64,000 bases of DNA from Simplicispira lacusdiani (GTDB taxonomy: Bacteria > Pseudomonadota > Gammaproteobacteria > Burkholderiales > Burkholderiaceae_C). The position numbers and the translations under genes are program-made. The stretch lies in assembly GCF_003604195.1 (NCBI RefSeq), contig NZ_QXGR01000005.1, positions 290,341 through 354,340 on the forward strand. Reading direction: 5' to 3'. A model generated the notes under the pieces. That model saw only the letters and a list, made by a program, of their open reading frames with translations. It did not search any database and was not told where the DNA came from. Below, piece after piece: positions 15,822 to 23,356 of the stretch (the stretch's first letter is position 1; each line of letters opens with the position of its first letter).

Positions 15822-18179
15822 TCACACCGAGTTGGTGTCACGAATTCCAAGCGCAGGGCGGAATGCCGGATTCATCACGTACACGGCATCACTTTTAGCA
15901 CGAGCTGCACGAACCTGTAGAACCTTCAAATCGTAGTTCACGTTGAAGATGTAGTGAATGTGCTCTGCAGAATCCTGAATACCAAGAATTCCATAATACA
16001 AAAGAAAATCAATCACGCGCTGCACATCACTAGATTCAATGCCAGCGCTTGCAATCAATTCCGTTAGAACGGCTTCTGTTAACTGAGGCGGTGCATCTAT
16101 GAAGTGATAGAGCAAGTCGCGAGAATCAGGAAATACATCTGTCAATTCATGATCGAGCTCGACTAGTAGATCCTGGGAGTAGGCACGAATTCCTTTTTCA
16201 AGATCGCTCTCTTGAATTTTCTGATGAGCAAGATTCGCCGCAAAACCTTTTGCATGAGCAAACATTTTGATCACATTTCGCGGACGCATTAGCGAGCGCT
16301 CAATAATGTAGGCTGAAGTTTCCTCACCTTTGTAGTGTGAAATACAAAGTTGAGGCCAGATCTGATCAAACCCCACATTCACTGAACTAGCAGGCAGCCC
16401 GGACATCAAACGCAGTCGCAGCAACTCACGCAACATATCCGGGTCAGTCCAATCCAAAGCCACCCTCATCTCTTTGCCGTAGTCAGCGCTCTGACGCATC
16501 AGATGCTCATACACATCGTTACGAATGAAGGCGATGCAATGGACAATATGACCATCCTTGCGCATGTCGCGCTCAACCTTTCGCCCTGCATCAATAAGGC
16601 AGCGTAAGACCATCGCGTCGACAGCATCAACGCCTTGAGTGCTCCAACCTTTATCTAGGTTGTCAAACAGAACCCAAACGCTTTGCTTATGCTCAAGATA
16701 TGCGGATACTTGCCGCCGCAGATGCCGCACGTCATGAGAGTAAACAAGCTGCGTGACCTGATCTGTCGACAGCTTCGTCCCATCAGTGTCCCCGAATCTT
16801 TGTGCATAATCCTGGGCAATACGCTGCGAAAGAGCCAAAAGTCTCTCTGAAAAGTCGCCCTCAACGGAGTAGCCTTCAGTTTTATAAGTCTGCTCAAGCT
16901 CTAGATACAAATCGCGAATTTCATGATCGAATTTGTGTGCACTGTGATCCTTCTCGAGGAGCTTGTAAGTAATCTCTAGCAGGATTAAATATTCCCAGAA
17001 AGCAGTCACCAAGTGATGGCTGGCGCCCTGCGTCAGATGGGCAAGAATATCCTCTTTCAACTTGAGCAGCTGGTAGCCCTCAGGCTTTAGGTCAAGAACG
17101 ACGTTTCGTTTGTCAGAGCGAGTCTTATCGCGGACTTGAATAAATAAAGCTGTCTTGCCAGCACCTTTTCGACCCACTACGAGGTTTACCTCTCCTCGCA
17201 CTGCCTTACTATATTGATCGGTGCGTAAGAAGTAGCTACCCAAGGTCGTCATCTCATTTTCGGCCGTTGGATCTCCGATCTGCAACGACTGGAGTGGCGT
17301 TAGATCTTTGAGCGGTGTCGGATCTGCCTGCTGCAGATGCTCCGTAATTTCGAGGGAAAAGGCCGCTATGTGATCGATTATGTCTTCAGATCGGCCGAAG
17401 CGCTTGACTACATCACGAACATCCAAAGGTATATCTGCAGAGCCATGCGCCAGAATAAGGGTCGGCTTACCCATCCCATGGGCCAGACCAGCAACAAACA
17501 GTGTCCGAGTGTCGTGAATGAAGTTTGTTTCCTGACTCCCATCCAAGAAGTAGAGCAATATGCCAGCTGAACTTGCAACTTGCCTTATTGCATCTGCAGC
17601 GGATAGACGAGCATCTTCAGCTGGATTGAAGCTTCTGTACTTGTATCTTGCCTTCTTAAGGCGTGATGTCATCACTGTGGTGACGCCCCCTTTTGTAGGC
17701 GGCTCTACGACATATACCGGCGCAAGCCTGTCAAGCGCCGTCGAAAACGCCAGTGGCTTTGGGTCGACATATGCAGTAAGTGATCCAGCAAGCCCGTCCG
17801 AGTCGTCATATATATCGTAGCCAAGGGTGTCGAATATTCCAACTTCCCTAGCGACTCGTTTGTCACCTTCGGTATGCGAGTGCCTTATGAGGAAACAACG
17901 GCGGGATCTCCCAATCGCGAAACCAATTTCATATACCACATTTGGATTCAGGTAGGTAATGTCCGCGACAACAAATTTCGATGACTCTATCCCTTCCAAG
18001 ATTGGAGAGATGAGTGGGTTTCCCGCAACGTCGTTAAACTCCCAGGGTGTGTAGCGCAGGCGCTTGCCTGACATACGATTTGCTTTGGCTACGCCTTCAG
18101 CAATGATTCCGGCCAACGACGAATCTCTAGACGGATACGCAACGAATGCTTTGTCAACTCCCCCTATAGTAGCTTCCAT
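15822..18179 (-). CDS. TIR/deoxyribosyltransferase-like plus Sll1717-type P-loop ATPase, putative defence protein
   Basis: About 785 residues and AT-richer than every neighbour. Residues 10-95 look like a TIR/nucleoside 2-deoxyribosyltransferase fold, with AFVAYPSRD at the start and VADITYLNPNVVYEIGFAIG at 71-90, whose Glu84 is in the place of the catalytic glutamate. Residues about 178-250 look like a second, diverged copy (GILLYFLDGSQETNFIHDT...FVAGLAHGMGKPTLI). Walker A GRKGAGKTALF is near 335 and a Walker B-like WVLFDNLDKGW near 500, the pattern of P-loop ATPases named after Sll1717. The C-terminal 80 residues look winged-helix-like. AAGGA before ATG 18179 supports this start; a GTG at 18359 in frame would add 60 residues. 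A single-gene nucleotide-cleaving sensor is plausible but unproven. Confidence 0.75.
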   Translation of the reverse strand: MEATIGGVDKAFVAYPSRDSSLAGIIAEGVAKANRMSGKRLRYTPWEFNDVAGNPLISPILEGIESSKFVVADITYLNPNVVYEIGFAIGRSRRCFLIRHSHTEGDKRVAREVGIFDTLGYDIYDDSDGLAGSLTAYVDPKPLAFSTALDRLAPVYVVEPPTKGGVTTVMTSRLKKARYKYRSFNPAEDARLSAADAIRQVASSAGILLYFLDGSQETNFIHDTRTLFVAGLAHGMGKPTLILAHGSADIPLDVRDVVKRFGRSEDIIDHIAAFSLEITEHLQQADPTPLKDLTPLQSLQIGDPTAENEMTTLGSYFLRTDQYSKAVRGEVNLVVGRKGAGKTALFIQVRDKTRSDKRNVVLDLKPEGYQLLKLKEDILAHLTQGASHHLVTAFWEYLILLEITYKLLEKDHSAHKFDHEIRDLYLELEQTYKTEGYSVEGDFSERLLALSQRIAQDYAQRFGDTDGTKLSTDQVTQLVYSHDVRHLRRQVSAYLEHKQSVWVLFDNLDKGWSTQGVDAVDAMVLRCLIDAGRKVERDMRKDGHIVHCIAFIRNDVYEHLMRQSADYGKEMRVALDWTDPDMLRELLRLRLMSGLPASSVNVGFDQIWPQLCISHYKGEETSAYIIERSLMRPRNVIKMFAHAKGFAANLAHQKIQESDLEKGIRAYSQDLLVELDHELTDVFPDSRDLLYHFIDAPPQLTEAVLTELIASAGIESSDVQRVIDFLLYYGILGIQDSAEHIHYIFNVNYDLKVLQVRAARAKSDAVYVMNPAFRPALGIRDTNSV

Positions 18180-18185
18180 CGTCAT

Positions 18186-18359
18186 CCTTAAAGTTCTCAT
18201 GAATTTGGGAGATATTAAGCGACTACGTGGTGCGTAGCCATGGTCAGTTCTAAGGAGCGGTAGTTGACACCTATGACAACACTGTGGCAAACCCGCTCTG
18301 TCTAATCCGACGTCCGACCAGCAGCTACTGCAAAGCGATCCCTTGATCAGTGCGGCCAC
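18186..18359 (-). other. Possible cysteine-rich N-terminal extension of the defence-like gene
   Basis: The reading frame continues upstream of ATG 18179 to GTG 18359 and encodes CSSC followed 14 residues later by CCHRC, a zinc-ribbon-like spacing, then RTDHGYAPRS. The segment has a lower AT content than the gene body. Either the protein begins with a zinc-binding module or this is the remains of an older gene (it faintly recalls the zinc motif of ComF proteins). No ribosome site is visible at the GTG. Confidence 0.35.
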
Positions 18360-18414
18360 GCTGCTTCTCAGTGCGAGGCCGGTGCCCAGCCGATCAACGC
18401 ACTACCTCACTCCC

Positions 18415-18429
18415 GCGCTCCCATGGTGC
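18415..18429. promoter_or_regulatory. NtrC-type site, distal (one mismatch)
   Basis: GCGC-N7-GTGC, one base from the GCAC-N7-GTGC consensus, spaced 18 bp centre-to-centre from a perfect site. It lies about 120 bp upstream of the nrtA sigma-54 element, a normal enhancer distance. Confidence 0.55.
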
Positions 18430-18432
18430 GCC

Positions 18433-18447
18433 GCACAACCCCGGTGC
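18433..18447. promoter_or_regulatory. NtrC-type site, proximal (perfect)
   Basis: Perfect GCAC-N7-GTGC. Together with the site at 18415 it forms a tandem enhancer about 100 bp before the -24 element. Confidence 0.7.
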
Positions 18448-18544
18448 GCCTTTGCACGCATCGCTTCAAGCCCAATCGGCCCCCAACGCCCTGAAATAGA
18501 GCGCCTCCAGCTCCCCCTTTCATAGCACCCCTAGCTCCGCAAAG

Positions 18545-18563
18545 CTGGCACAAGCCTTGCATT
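18545..18563 (+). promoter_or_regulatory. Sigma-54 promoter of nrtABD
   Basis: CTGGCAC-N5-TTGCATT, matching the -24/-12 consensus with GG (18547-18548) and GC (18559-18560) exactly ten bases apart. Transcription should begin near 18572, giving a leader of about 160 nt before nrtA. Confidence 0.85.
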
Positions 18564-18572
18564 GATGGTTTC

Positions 18573-18705
18573 ACCCCCCTCGGGGGTCACCACGGCGGCG
18601 CCACCCAACGGCGGGGGGTTGCCACCAGAAACCGGACAAAGGCGTCCCCACCCTGCGCATGCGCTGCCCCTAGCGGCACGTGCGCAGCGTGAGGACGCCT
18701 TTTTT
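18573..18705 (+). promoter_or_regulatory. NasT-responsive antitermination leader of nrtABD
   Basis: The leader ends in an intrinsic terminator: AAAGGCGTCC (18638-18647) pairs with GGACGCCT (18693-18700), with an inner stem CTGCGCA/TGCGCAG, then a T run to 18705. Upstream, the hexaloop AACGGC (18607-18612), with A at loop position 1 and G at 4, sits on a CCC/GGG stem, as ANTAR proteins require; the same six bases form a loop in the nirB leader. A first hairpin is less clear (CCCCC/GGGGG around 18577-18590). Confidence 0.72.
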
Positions 18706-18730
18706 ACTTTCACGATGCAAGGGGAGCCCC

Positions 18731-19975
18731 ATGACCGATCTTCTGAAAACCAGCCTCAACCGCCGTACCGTGCTGCAGGCCGCCACCGTGGGCGCGGTGG
18801 GCGTGAGCCCCGCGCTGCGGGCGCTCGTGCATGCCCAGGGCTCGGACGCGCCCGAGAAGAAGGAGGTGAAGATCGGCTTCATTCCGCTGACCGACTGCGC
18901 CAGCGTGGTGATGGCCTCGGTGCTGGGCTTCGACAAGAAGTACGGCGTGACCATCGTCCCCACCAAGGAGGCGAGCTGGGCCGGCGTGCGCGACAAGCTG
19001 GTGAACGGCGAGCTGGACTTCGCCCACGTGCTCTACGGCCTGGTGTACGGCGTGCACCTGGGCACGGCAGGCCCCAAGAAGGACATGGCGGTGCTGATGA
19101 GCATCAACAACAACGGCCAGGCGATCACGCTATCGAAGGCGCTGGCCGACAAGGGCGCGGTGGACGGCCCCTCGCTCGCGGCGCTGATGGCCAAGGAGAA
19201 GCGCGAATACACCTTCGCGGGCACCTTCCCCACGGGCACGCACGCGATGTGGATGCACTACTGGCTGGCGGCGGCGGGCATCAACCCGCTGTCGGGCGCC
19301 AAGCTGATCACCGTGCCGCCGCCACAGATGGTGGCCAACATGCGCGTGGGCAACATGGACGGCTTCTGCGTGGGCGAGCCCTGGAACCACCGCGCCATCA
19401 TGGACGGCATCGGCGTCACGGCCAACACCACGCAGGACATCTGGAAGGACCACCCCGAGAAGGTGCTGGGCACCACGGCCGAGTTCGTGAAGAAGTACCC
19501 CAACACCACGCGCGCCGTGATGATGGCGGTGCTGGAAGCCAGCCAGTGGATCGACGCGAGCCTGTCGAACAAGATGAAGATGGCCGAGACGATTGCCGGC
19601 AAGGCCTATGTGAACACCAGCGTGGACGCGATCAACCAGCGCATCCTGGGCCGCTACCAGAACGGCATGGGCAAGACCTGGGACGACGCCAACCACATGA
19701 AGTTCTTCAACGATGGCGTGGTGAACTTCCCCTACCTGTCGGACGGCATGTGGTTCCTCACGCAGCACAAGCGCTGGGGCCTGCTCAAGAGCCACCCCGA
19801 CTACCTGGCCGTGGCCAAGCAGGTGAACCAGGTGGAGCTGTACAAGTCGGTGGCCAGCGCCATGAAGATCAGCGTGCCCAAGGATGTGATGCGCACGAGC
19901 AAGCTGATCGACGGCGTGGTGTGGGACGGCAAGGACCCCGCCAAGTACGCCGATGGTTTCAAGATCAAAGCCTGA
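18731..19975 (+). CDS. nrtA: Nitrate ABC transporter substrate-binding protein
   Basis: 414 residues of the CmpA/NrtA family, periplasmic nitrate capture. A Tat-type leader (SLNRRTVLQAATVGAVG) precedes the binding domain starting VKIGFIPLTDCASVVMA; typical motifs are AGTFPTGTHAMWMHYWLAA, VPPPQMVANMRVGNMDGFCVGEPW and VNTSVDAINQRILGRY. ATG 18731 has GGGGAG just upstream and directly follows the leader. It is the first gene of nrtABD. Confidence 0.95.
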   Translation: MTDLLKTSLNRRTVLQAATVGAVGVSPALRALVHAQGSDAPEKKEVKIGFIPLTDCASVVMASVLGFDKKYGVTIVPTKEASWAGVRDKLVNGELDFAHVLYGLVYGVHLGTAGPKKDMAVLMSINNNGQAITLSKALADKGAVDGPSLAALMAKEKREYTFAGTFPTGTHAMWMHYWLAAAGINPLSGAKLITVPPPQMVANMRVGNMDGFCVGEPWNHRAIMDGIGVTANTTQDIWKDHPEKVLGTTAEFVKKYPNTTRAVMMAVLEASQWIDASLSNKMKMAETIAGKAYVNTSVDAINQRILGRYQNGMGKTWDDANHMKFFNDGVVNFPYLSDGMWFLTQHKRWGLLKSHPDYLAVAKQVNQVELYKSVASAMKISVPKDVMRTSKLIDGVVWDGKDPAKYADGFKIKA

Positions 19976-19991
19976 GCAACCGGAGGTCACC

Positions 19992-20930
19992 ATGGTCAGT
20001 GCCGTTTTTCATGCACCGCTGGACCCCACGCCAGCCGACGCGCCAGACGCTCACAAAAGCATAGCTGGTAGCGCCCTATCCACGGTCTCAACGGCCAAAA
20101 ACACTGCAAAAGCACCCGAGGTTCCCGCCCCGCGCGATAGTGGCGCGCTGTCGCGCGCCTTCTGGCAGAACGTGCTGCCGCCCGTGCTGGGCCTGGGGCT
20201 GCTGGTGGGGCTGTGGGCGCTGGTGTCGGCCAGCACGGGCCGCAGCATTCCCAGCCCCTACGAGACCTGGCTGCAGGCGGTGGAGGTGTTCAGCAACCCC
20301 TTCTACCGCAACGGCCCCAACGACCAGGGCGTGGGCTGGAACGTGCTGGCCTCGCTGCAGCGCGTGGCCATCGGCTTCGGGCTGGCGGCGCTGGTGGGCA
20401 TTCCGGCGGGGTTTGCCATCGGACGTTTCGCCTTCCTTTCGCGCATGTTCAACCCGCTCATCAGCCTGCTGCGCCCGGTGTCGCCGCTGGCCTGGCTGCC
20501 CATCGGGCTGCTGGTGTTCAAGGGTGCCAACCCGGCGGCGATCTGGACCATCTTCATCTGCTCGATCTGGCCCATGGTCATCAACACCGCCGTGGGCGTG
20601 CAGCGCGTGCCGCAGGACTACCTGAACGTGGCCCGCGTGCTGAACCTGAGCGAGTGGAAGGTGCTCACCAAGATCCTGTTCCCCTCGGTGCTGCCCTACA
20701 TGCTGACCGGCGTGCGCCTGGCCGTGGGCACGGCGTGGCTGGTGATCGTGGCGGCCGAGATGCTGACGGGCGGCGTGGGCATCGGCTTCTGGGTGTGGGA
20801 CGAGTGGAACAACCTCAACGTCAAGAACATCATCATCGCCATCTTCGTGATTGGCATCGTCGGGCTGCTGCTCGAAGCGGCCCTGGTCAAGCTGGCCACG
20901 GCCTTCACGTTCGAAGAGGTGAGGACTTGA
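19992..20930 (+). CDS. nrtB: Nitrate ABC transporter permease
   Basis: 312 residues, inner-membrane component of the nitrate importer. A 50-residue cytoplasmic N-terminus is followed by membrane segments and the permease EAA loop (DYLNVARVLNLSEWKVLTKILFP). The start is fixed by GGAGGT five bases before ATG 19992. Part of the variable N-terminus is encoded by a small interspersed repeat (20052-20109). It starts 16 bp after nrtA. Confidence 0.94.
   Translation: MVSAVFHAPLDPTPADAPDAHKSIAGSALSTVSTAKNTAKAPEVPAPRDSGALSRAFWQNVLPPVLGLGLLVGLWALVSASTGRSIPSPYETWLQAVEVFSNPFYRNGPNDQGVGWNVLASLQRVAIGFGLAALVGIPAGFAIGRFAFLSRMFNPLISLLRPVSPLAWLPIGLLVFKGANPAAIWTIFICSIWPMVINTAVGVQRVPQDYLNVARVLNLSEWKVLTKILFPSVLPYMLTGVRLAVGTAWLVIVAAEMLTGGVGIGFWVWDEWNNLNVKNIIIAIFVIGIVGLLLEAALVKLATAFTFEEVRT
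20052..20109 (+). repeat. Small interspersed repeat inside nrtB
   Basis: AGCATAGCTGGTAGCGCC followed by GGCCAAAAACACTG has the family blocks (ATAGCTG, AGCGC, GGCC, A/T run). It is translated in frame within the non-conserved N-terminal tail of NrtB. Confidence 0.55.
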
Positions 20931-20934
20931 CCCA

Positions 20935-21020
20935 CCCCTGAGCCGCGCCTGCGGCGCGTCACCCCCTCCAGGGGGCGCCACCAGTGGCCCGGCAAAGCCG
21001 GTTCCACGGTGGCCTCGGAA
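20935..21020 (+). repeat. Intergenic repeat family B, copy 2
   Basis: ACCCCTGAGCCGC...GCGGCGCG, CCCCCTCCAGGGGGCG, GCCACC, then CCACGGTGGCCTCGG fills the gap between nrtB and nrtD. It contains CCCCCT/AGGGGG hairpins that could attenuate nrtD transcription. Confidence 0.65.
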
Positions 21021-21036
21021 AAACCAGGAGAACCTC

Positions 21037-21849
21037 ATGCATACATCCCTCACCACCAAGTTCATCGAAGTCCAGGGCGTCGAGCAGACTTTCAAGACGG
21101 CCAAGGGCCTGTTCCCGGCGCTCAAGGGCATCAACCTCACCATCGCCAAGGGCGAGTTCGTGGCGCTCATCGGGCACTCGGGCTGCGGCAAGTCCACGCT
21201 CTTGAACCTGATCGCCGGGCTGACCACGCCCACCAATGGTGCGCTGCTGTGCGCCAACAAGGAGATCAAGGGCCCGGGGCCCGAGCGCTCGGTGGTGTTC
21301 CAGAACCACTCGCTGCTGCCCTGGCTCACCTGCTTCGACAACGTGTACCTGGCCGTGGAGCGCGTGTTCGGCGCCCGCGAGAGCAAGGCGCAACTGAAGG
21401 CCCGCACCGACGCCGCGCTGGCCCTGGTGGGCCTGACGCACGCGGGCCAGAAGCGCCCCGGCGAGATCTCGGGCGGCATGAAGCAGCGCGTGGGCATCGC
21501 CCGGGCGCTGTCGATGGAACCCCAGGTGCTGCTGATGGACGAGCCCTTCGGCGCGCTCGACGCGCTCACCCGCGCCAAGCTGCAGGACGAGCTGCTGGAG
21601 ATCGTGGCGCGCACGCAAAGCACCGTGGTGATGGTGACGCACGACGTGGACGAGGCCGTGCTGCTGTCCGACAAGATCGTGATGATGACCAACGGCCCGG
21701 CCGCCACCATCGGCGAAGTGCTGCATGTGGATTTGCCCCGCCCACGCTCGCGCGTGGAACTGGCCGAGGACGCGCGCTACGTGAACTACCGCAAGGCGGT
21801 GATCGACTTCCTGTACACCCGACAGGGCCACGTCGAGAAAGCGGCCTGA
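21037..21849 (+). CDS. nrtD: Nitrate ABC transporter ATP-binding protein
   Basis: 270-residue ATPase of the nitrate/taurine importer class. Walker A GHSGCGKST, Q-loop VFQNHSLLPWL, signature ISGGMKQR (an LSGGQ variant usual in NrtC/D), Walker B VLLMDEPFGALD, H-switch MVTHDVDEA. CAGGAGAAC precedes the ATG. NrtC, the fused ATPase/binding protein of cyanobacteria, is absent, so NrtD is the only ATPase encoded here. Confidence 0.95.
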   Translation: MHTSLTTKFIEVQGVEQTFKTAKGLFPALKGINLTIAKGEFVALIGHSGCGKSTLLNLIAGLTTPTNGALLCANKEIKGPGPERSVVFQNHSLLPWLTCFDNVYLAVERVFGARESKAQLKARTDAALALVGLTHAGQKRPGEISGGMKQRVGIARALSMEPQVLLMDEPFGALDALTRAKLQDELLEIVARTQSTVVMVTHDVDEAVLLSDKIVMMTNGPAATIGEVLHVDLPRPRSRVELAEDARYVNYRKAVIDFLYTRQGHVEKAA

Positions 21850-21954
21850 CCCGGTGCCCGCATCAAAGGCCTTGGCTGCACGCAGCCAGGGCCTTTTGCA
21901 TTTCAGGCGCCACACCGCCCCCACTGCCCATGAAACCGTCACGGCCCAGGCCAG

Positions 21955-22060
21955 GGCCGCCGCGCAAGGGCCGCCCCGCCGCGCTGAGCAAAGTCCCCCT
22001 TCCCGAATTGCGCAGCAATTCGAGAGAAGGGGGAAGCGGCGCAGCCGCTCAGGGGGTTGT
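21955..22060 (-). repeat. Intergenic repeat family B, copy 3 (inverted)
   Basis: Read on the minus strand: ACCCCCTGAGCGGC, GCCGCTTCCCCCTTCTC, a perfect GAATTGC/GCAATTC hairpin, AAGGGGGAC, GCGGCGGGGCGGCCCTTGCG, matching the block order of the copy at 8598. It lies between the converging nrtD and CBS genes. Confidence 0.68.
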
Positions 22061-22068
22061 TCCCTGCC

Positions 22069-22509
22069 TCATCTGCCACCACCAGTGATGTAGTGCTCCA
22101 GCTGCTCGATGATGAATTTCTGCTCGGAGATGATGTCCTTCACCAGGTCGCCGATGGAGATCATGCCCACGAGCTTGCCGTTGTCGAGCACCGGCAGGTG
22201 GCGCAGGCGCCTTCCGGTCATGAGCTGCATGCATTCCTCGCTGCTTTGCGGGGGATGGACGCACAGCACGGAGGACGTCATCACGTCGCGCACCAGCGTC
22301 TCCATCGAGGTGCGCCCCATGAGCGCGATCTTGCGGGCGTAGTCGCGCTCGGTGATGATGCCCACGATGGCATCGCCCTCCTTCACGAGCAGCGCCCCGA
22401 TACTCTTGTCGGCCATGAGGCGCAAGGCCTCGTAGACCGTCGCCGTCGGCGCGATGGAATGCACCGTGCTGTCGGCCTTGGATTTGAGGATTTCTGCGAC
22501 TGTGGTCAT
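22069..22509 (-). CDS. Two-CBS-domain protein
   Basis: 146 residues consisting of a CBS pair only: domain 1 around residues 8-60 (IAPTATVYEALRLMADKSIGALLV...GIITERDYARK), domain 2 around 70-130 (VHPPQSSEECMQLMTGRRLRHLPVLDNGKLVGMISIGD). Such pairs bind adenine nucleotides and tune partner proteins, but no partner domain is attached. GGGAGGTG gives a strong ribosome site. It faces away from nrtABD, so it is not part of that operon. Confidence 0.92.
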   Translation of the reverse strand: MTTVAEILKSKADSTVHSIAPTATVYEALRLMADKSIGALLVKEGDAIVGIITERDYARKIALMGRTSMETLVRDVMTSSVLCVHPPQSSEECMQLMTGRRLRHLPVLDNGKLVGMISIGDLVKDIISEQKFIIEQLEHYITGGGR

Positions 22510-22643
22510 GGAACACCTCCCTGTGATTACGCAACTGCGGTAAGCCATTTCAGCCCATCCGGGGCTGCCGCGCAACTGGGCGTAGTCCGAATGCACACGG
22601 CGAAGGCGGGCTTGGGTGCGCGCGCGCCGAAATCAAGTCTCTG

Positions 22644-22662
22644 ATTGTTCCTAATACTGGAA
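22644..22662. promoter_or_regulatory. Perfect dyad in the CBS / small-secreted-protein gap
   Basis: TGTTCC-N7-GGAACA, extended imperfectly to 9 bp arms, covering a TAATACT that could be a -10 element. This is the only clear structure in the 317 bp gap 22510-22826. The regulator is unknown. Confidence 0.5.
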
Positions 22663-22826
22663 CAGTCAATTCGCGACTGAGTAGTTTTTAAATGACTCCG
22701 GGGTGCGTACAGTTCAACCCATCGATGAGACGAACACACCAAGGCGACTCACCGAAACCGCCCCGCAGGACTCGATGGCTCCTGCGGCCAGCGGCCCCTC
22801 AGAGTACGTTTCGAAAGGACACCATC

Positions 22827-23123
22827 ATGAAGACCGCACGCATTCTCTCCATCGCCGCCGTTGCCGCTTTCGCCTCGATCGGCGCCCAGGCCGCCGAACT
22901 CAATGGCGACCTGTACGGCACCGACTTCGAATCGCGCGTCCAATCCGTCCTCAGCCGCACCGATGTGCGCGCCGAAGGCCAGAAGGCTCTGCCCGAGTTC
23001 GCCAAGGGCCCGATCGCCGACCGCGCCGCGCTGGCCAAGAGCACCCAGGCTCGCCCCACCGTCCGCGCAGAAGCCGTGACCGCTGCCCGCGCCCACCTGA
23101 TCGCCACCGGCGAACGCAGCTAA
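22827..23123 (+). CDS. Small secreted protein of unknown function
   Basis: 98 residues: a clean Sec signal peptide (MKTARILSIAAVAAFASIGAQA|AEL) and a 75-residue mature part rich in Ala, Arg and Ser, without cysteines or a recognised domain. AAAGGA lies eight bases before the ATG, and a perfect terminator follows, so it is a genuine monocistronic gene. It sits directly before the nirB control region but has its own terminator. I do not recognise its function. Confidence 0.85.
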   Translation: MKTARILSIAAVAAFASIGAQAAELNGDLYGTDFESRVQSVLSRTDVRAEGQKALPEFAKGPIADRAALAKSTQARPTVRAEAVTAARAHLIATGERS

Positions 23124-23162
23124 GCCCTGCCGGGCGACGCCCTCGCGGCGCTCTCCCCTCCA

Positions 23163-23194
23163 GCCCGCGCCGTGCGAACGGCGCGGGCTTTTTT
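23163..23194 (+). terminator. Terminator of the small secreted protein gene
   Basis: Perfect 11 bp stem GCCCGCGCCGT/ACGGCGCGGGC with loop gcga and six T. It separates this gene from the nirB promoter. Confidence 0.92.
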
Positions 23195-23330
23195 CATGGT
23201 GCGCGACCATGGCGCGGGTTCATGCCGCAACGCACCAGCCGCTGGCACGGCGCCCCCCCACCATGGTGCATGCCCTGGCACTGGCGCACCAAGGCATTCC
23301 ATGGCGCACGGAGATCACCCGCGCCATGCC
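23195..23330. promoter_or_regulatory. nirB upstream activating region, degenerate NtrC-like half sites
   Basis: Clustered TGGTGC/TGGCGC and GCACCA half sites, including GCGC-N7-GCGC at 23201-23215, and a 13 bp direct repeat CATGCCCTGGCAC at 23269 and 23325, the second overlapping the -24 element. No perfect GCAC-N7-GTGC is present, so activator binding is probable but weaker or cooperative. Confidence 0.45.
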
Positions 23331-23349
23331 CTGGCACGGTGATTGCATT
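23331..23349 (+). promoter_or_regulatory. Sigma-54 promoter of the nirB operon
   Basis: CTGGCACG-N4-TTGCATT, an essentially perfect -24/-12 element with GG (23333-23334) and GC (23345-23346) ten bases apart. The start of transcription should be near 23357, giving a leader of about 130 nt. Confidence 0.9.
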
Positions 23350-23356
23350 ACCCCTT

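Noticed and set aside
15654..18730. Integrase, tRNA or direct-repeat attachment sites around the defence-like gene
   Set aside because: No integrase, tRNA end or matching flanking repeat is visible within several hundred bases on either side; it arrived, if at all, by another route.
23195..23330. A perfect NtrC enhancer upstream of nirB
   Set aside because: Only half sites and a GCGC-N7-GCGC variant occur; no GCAC-N7-GTGC is present, so I list the region only as probable.
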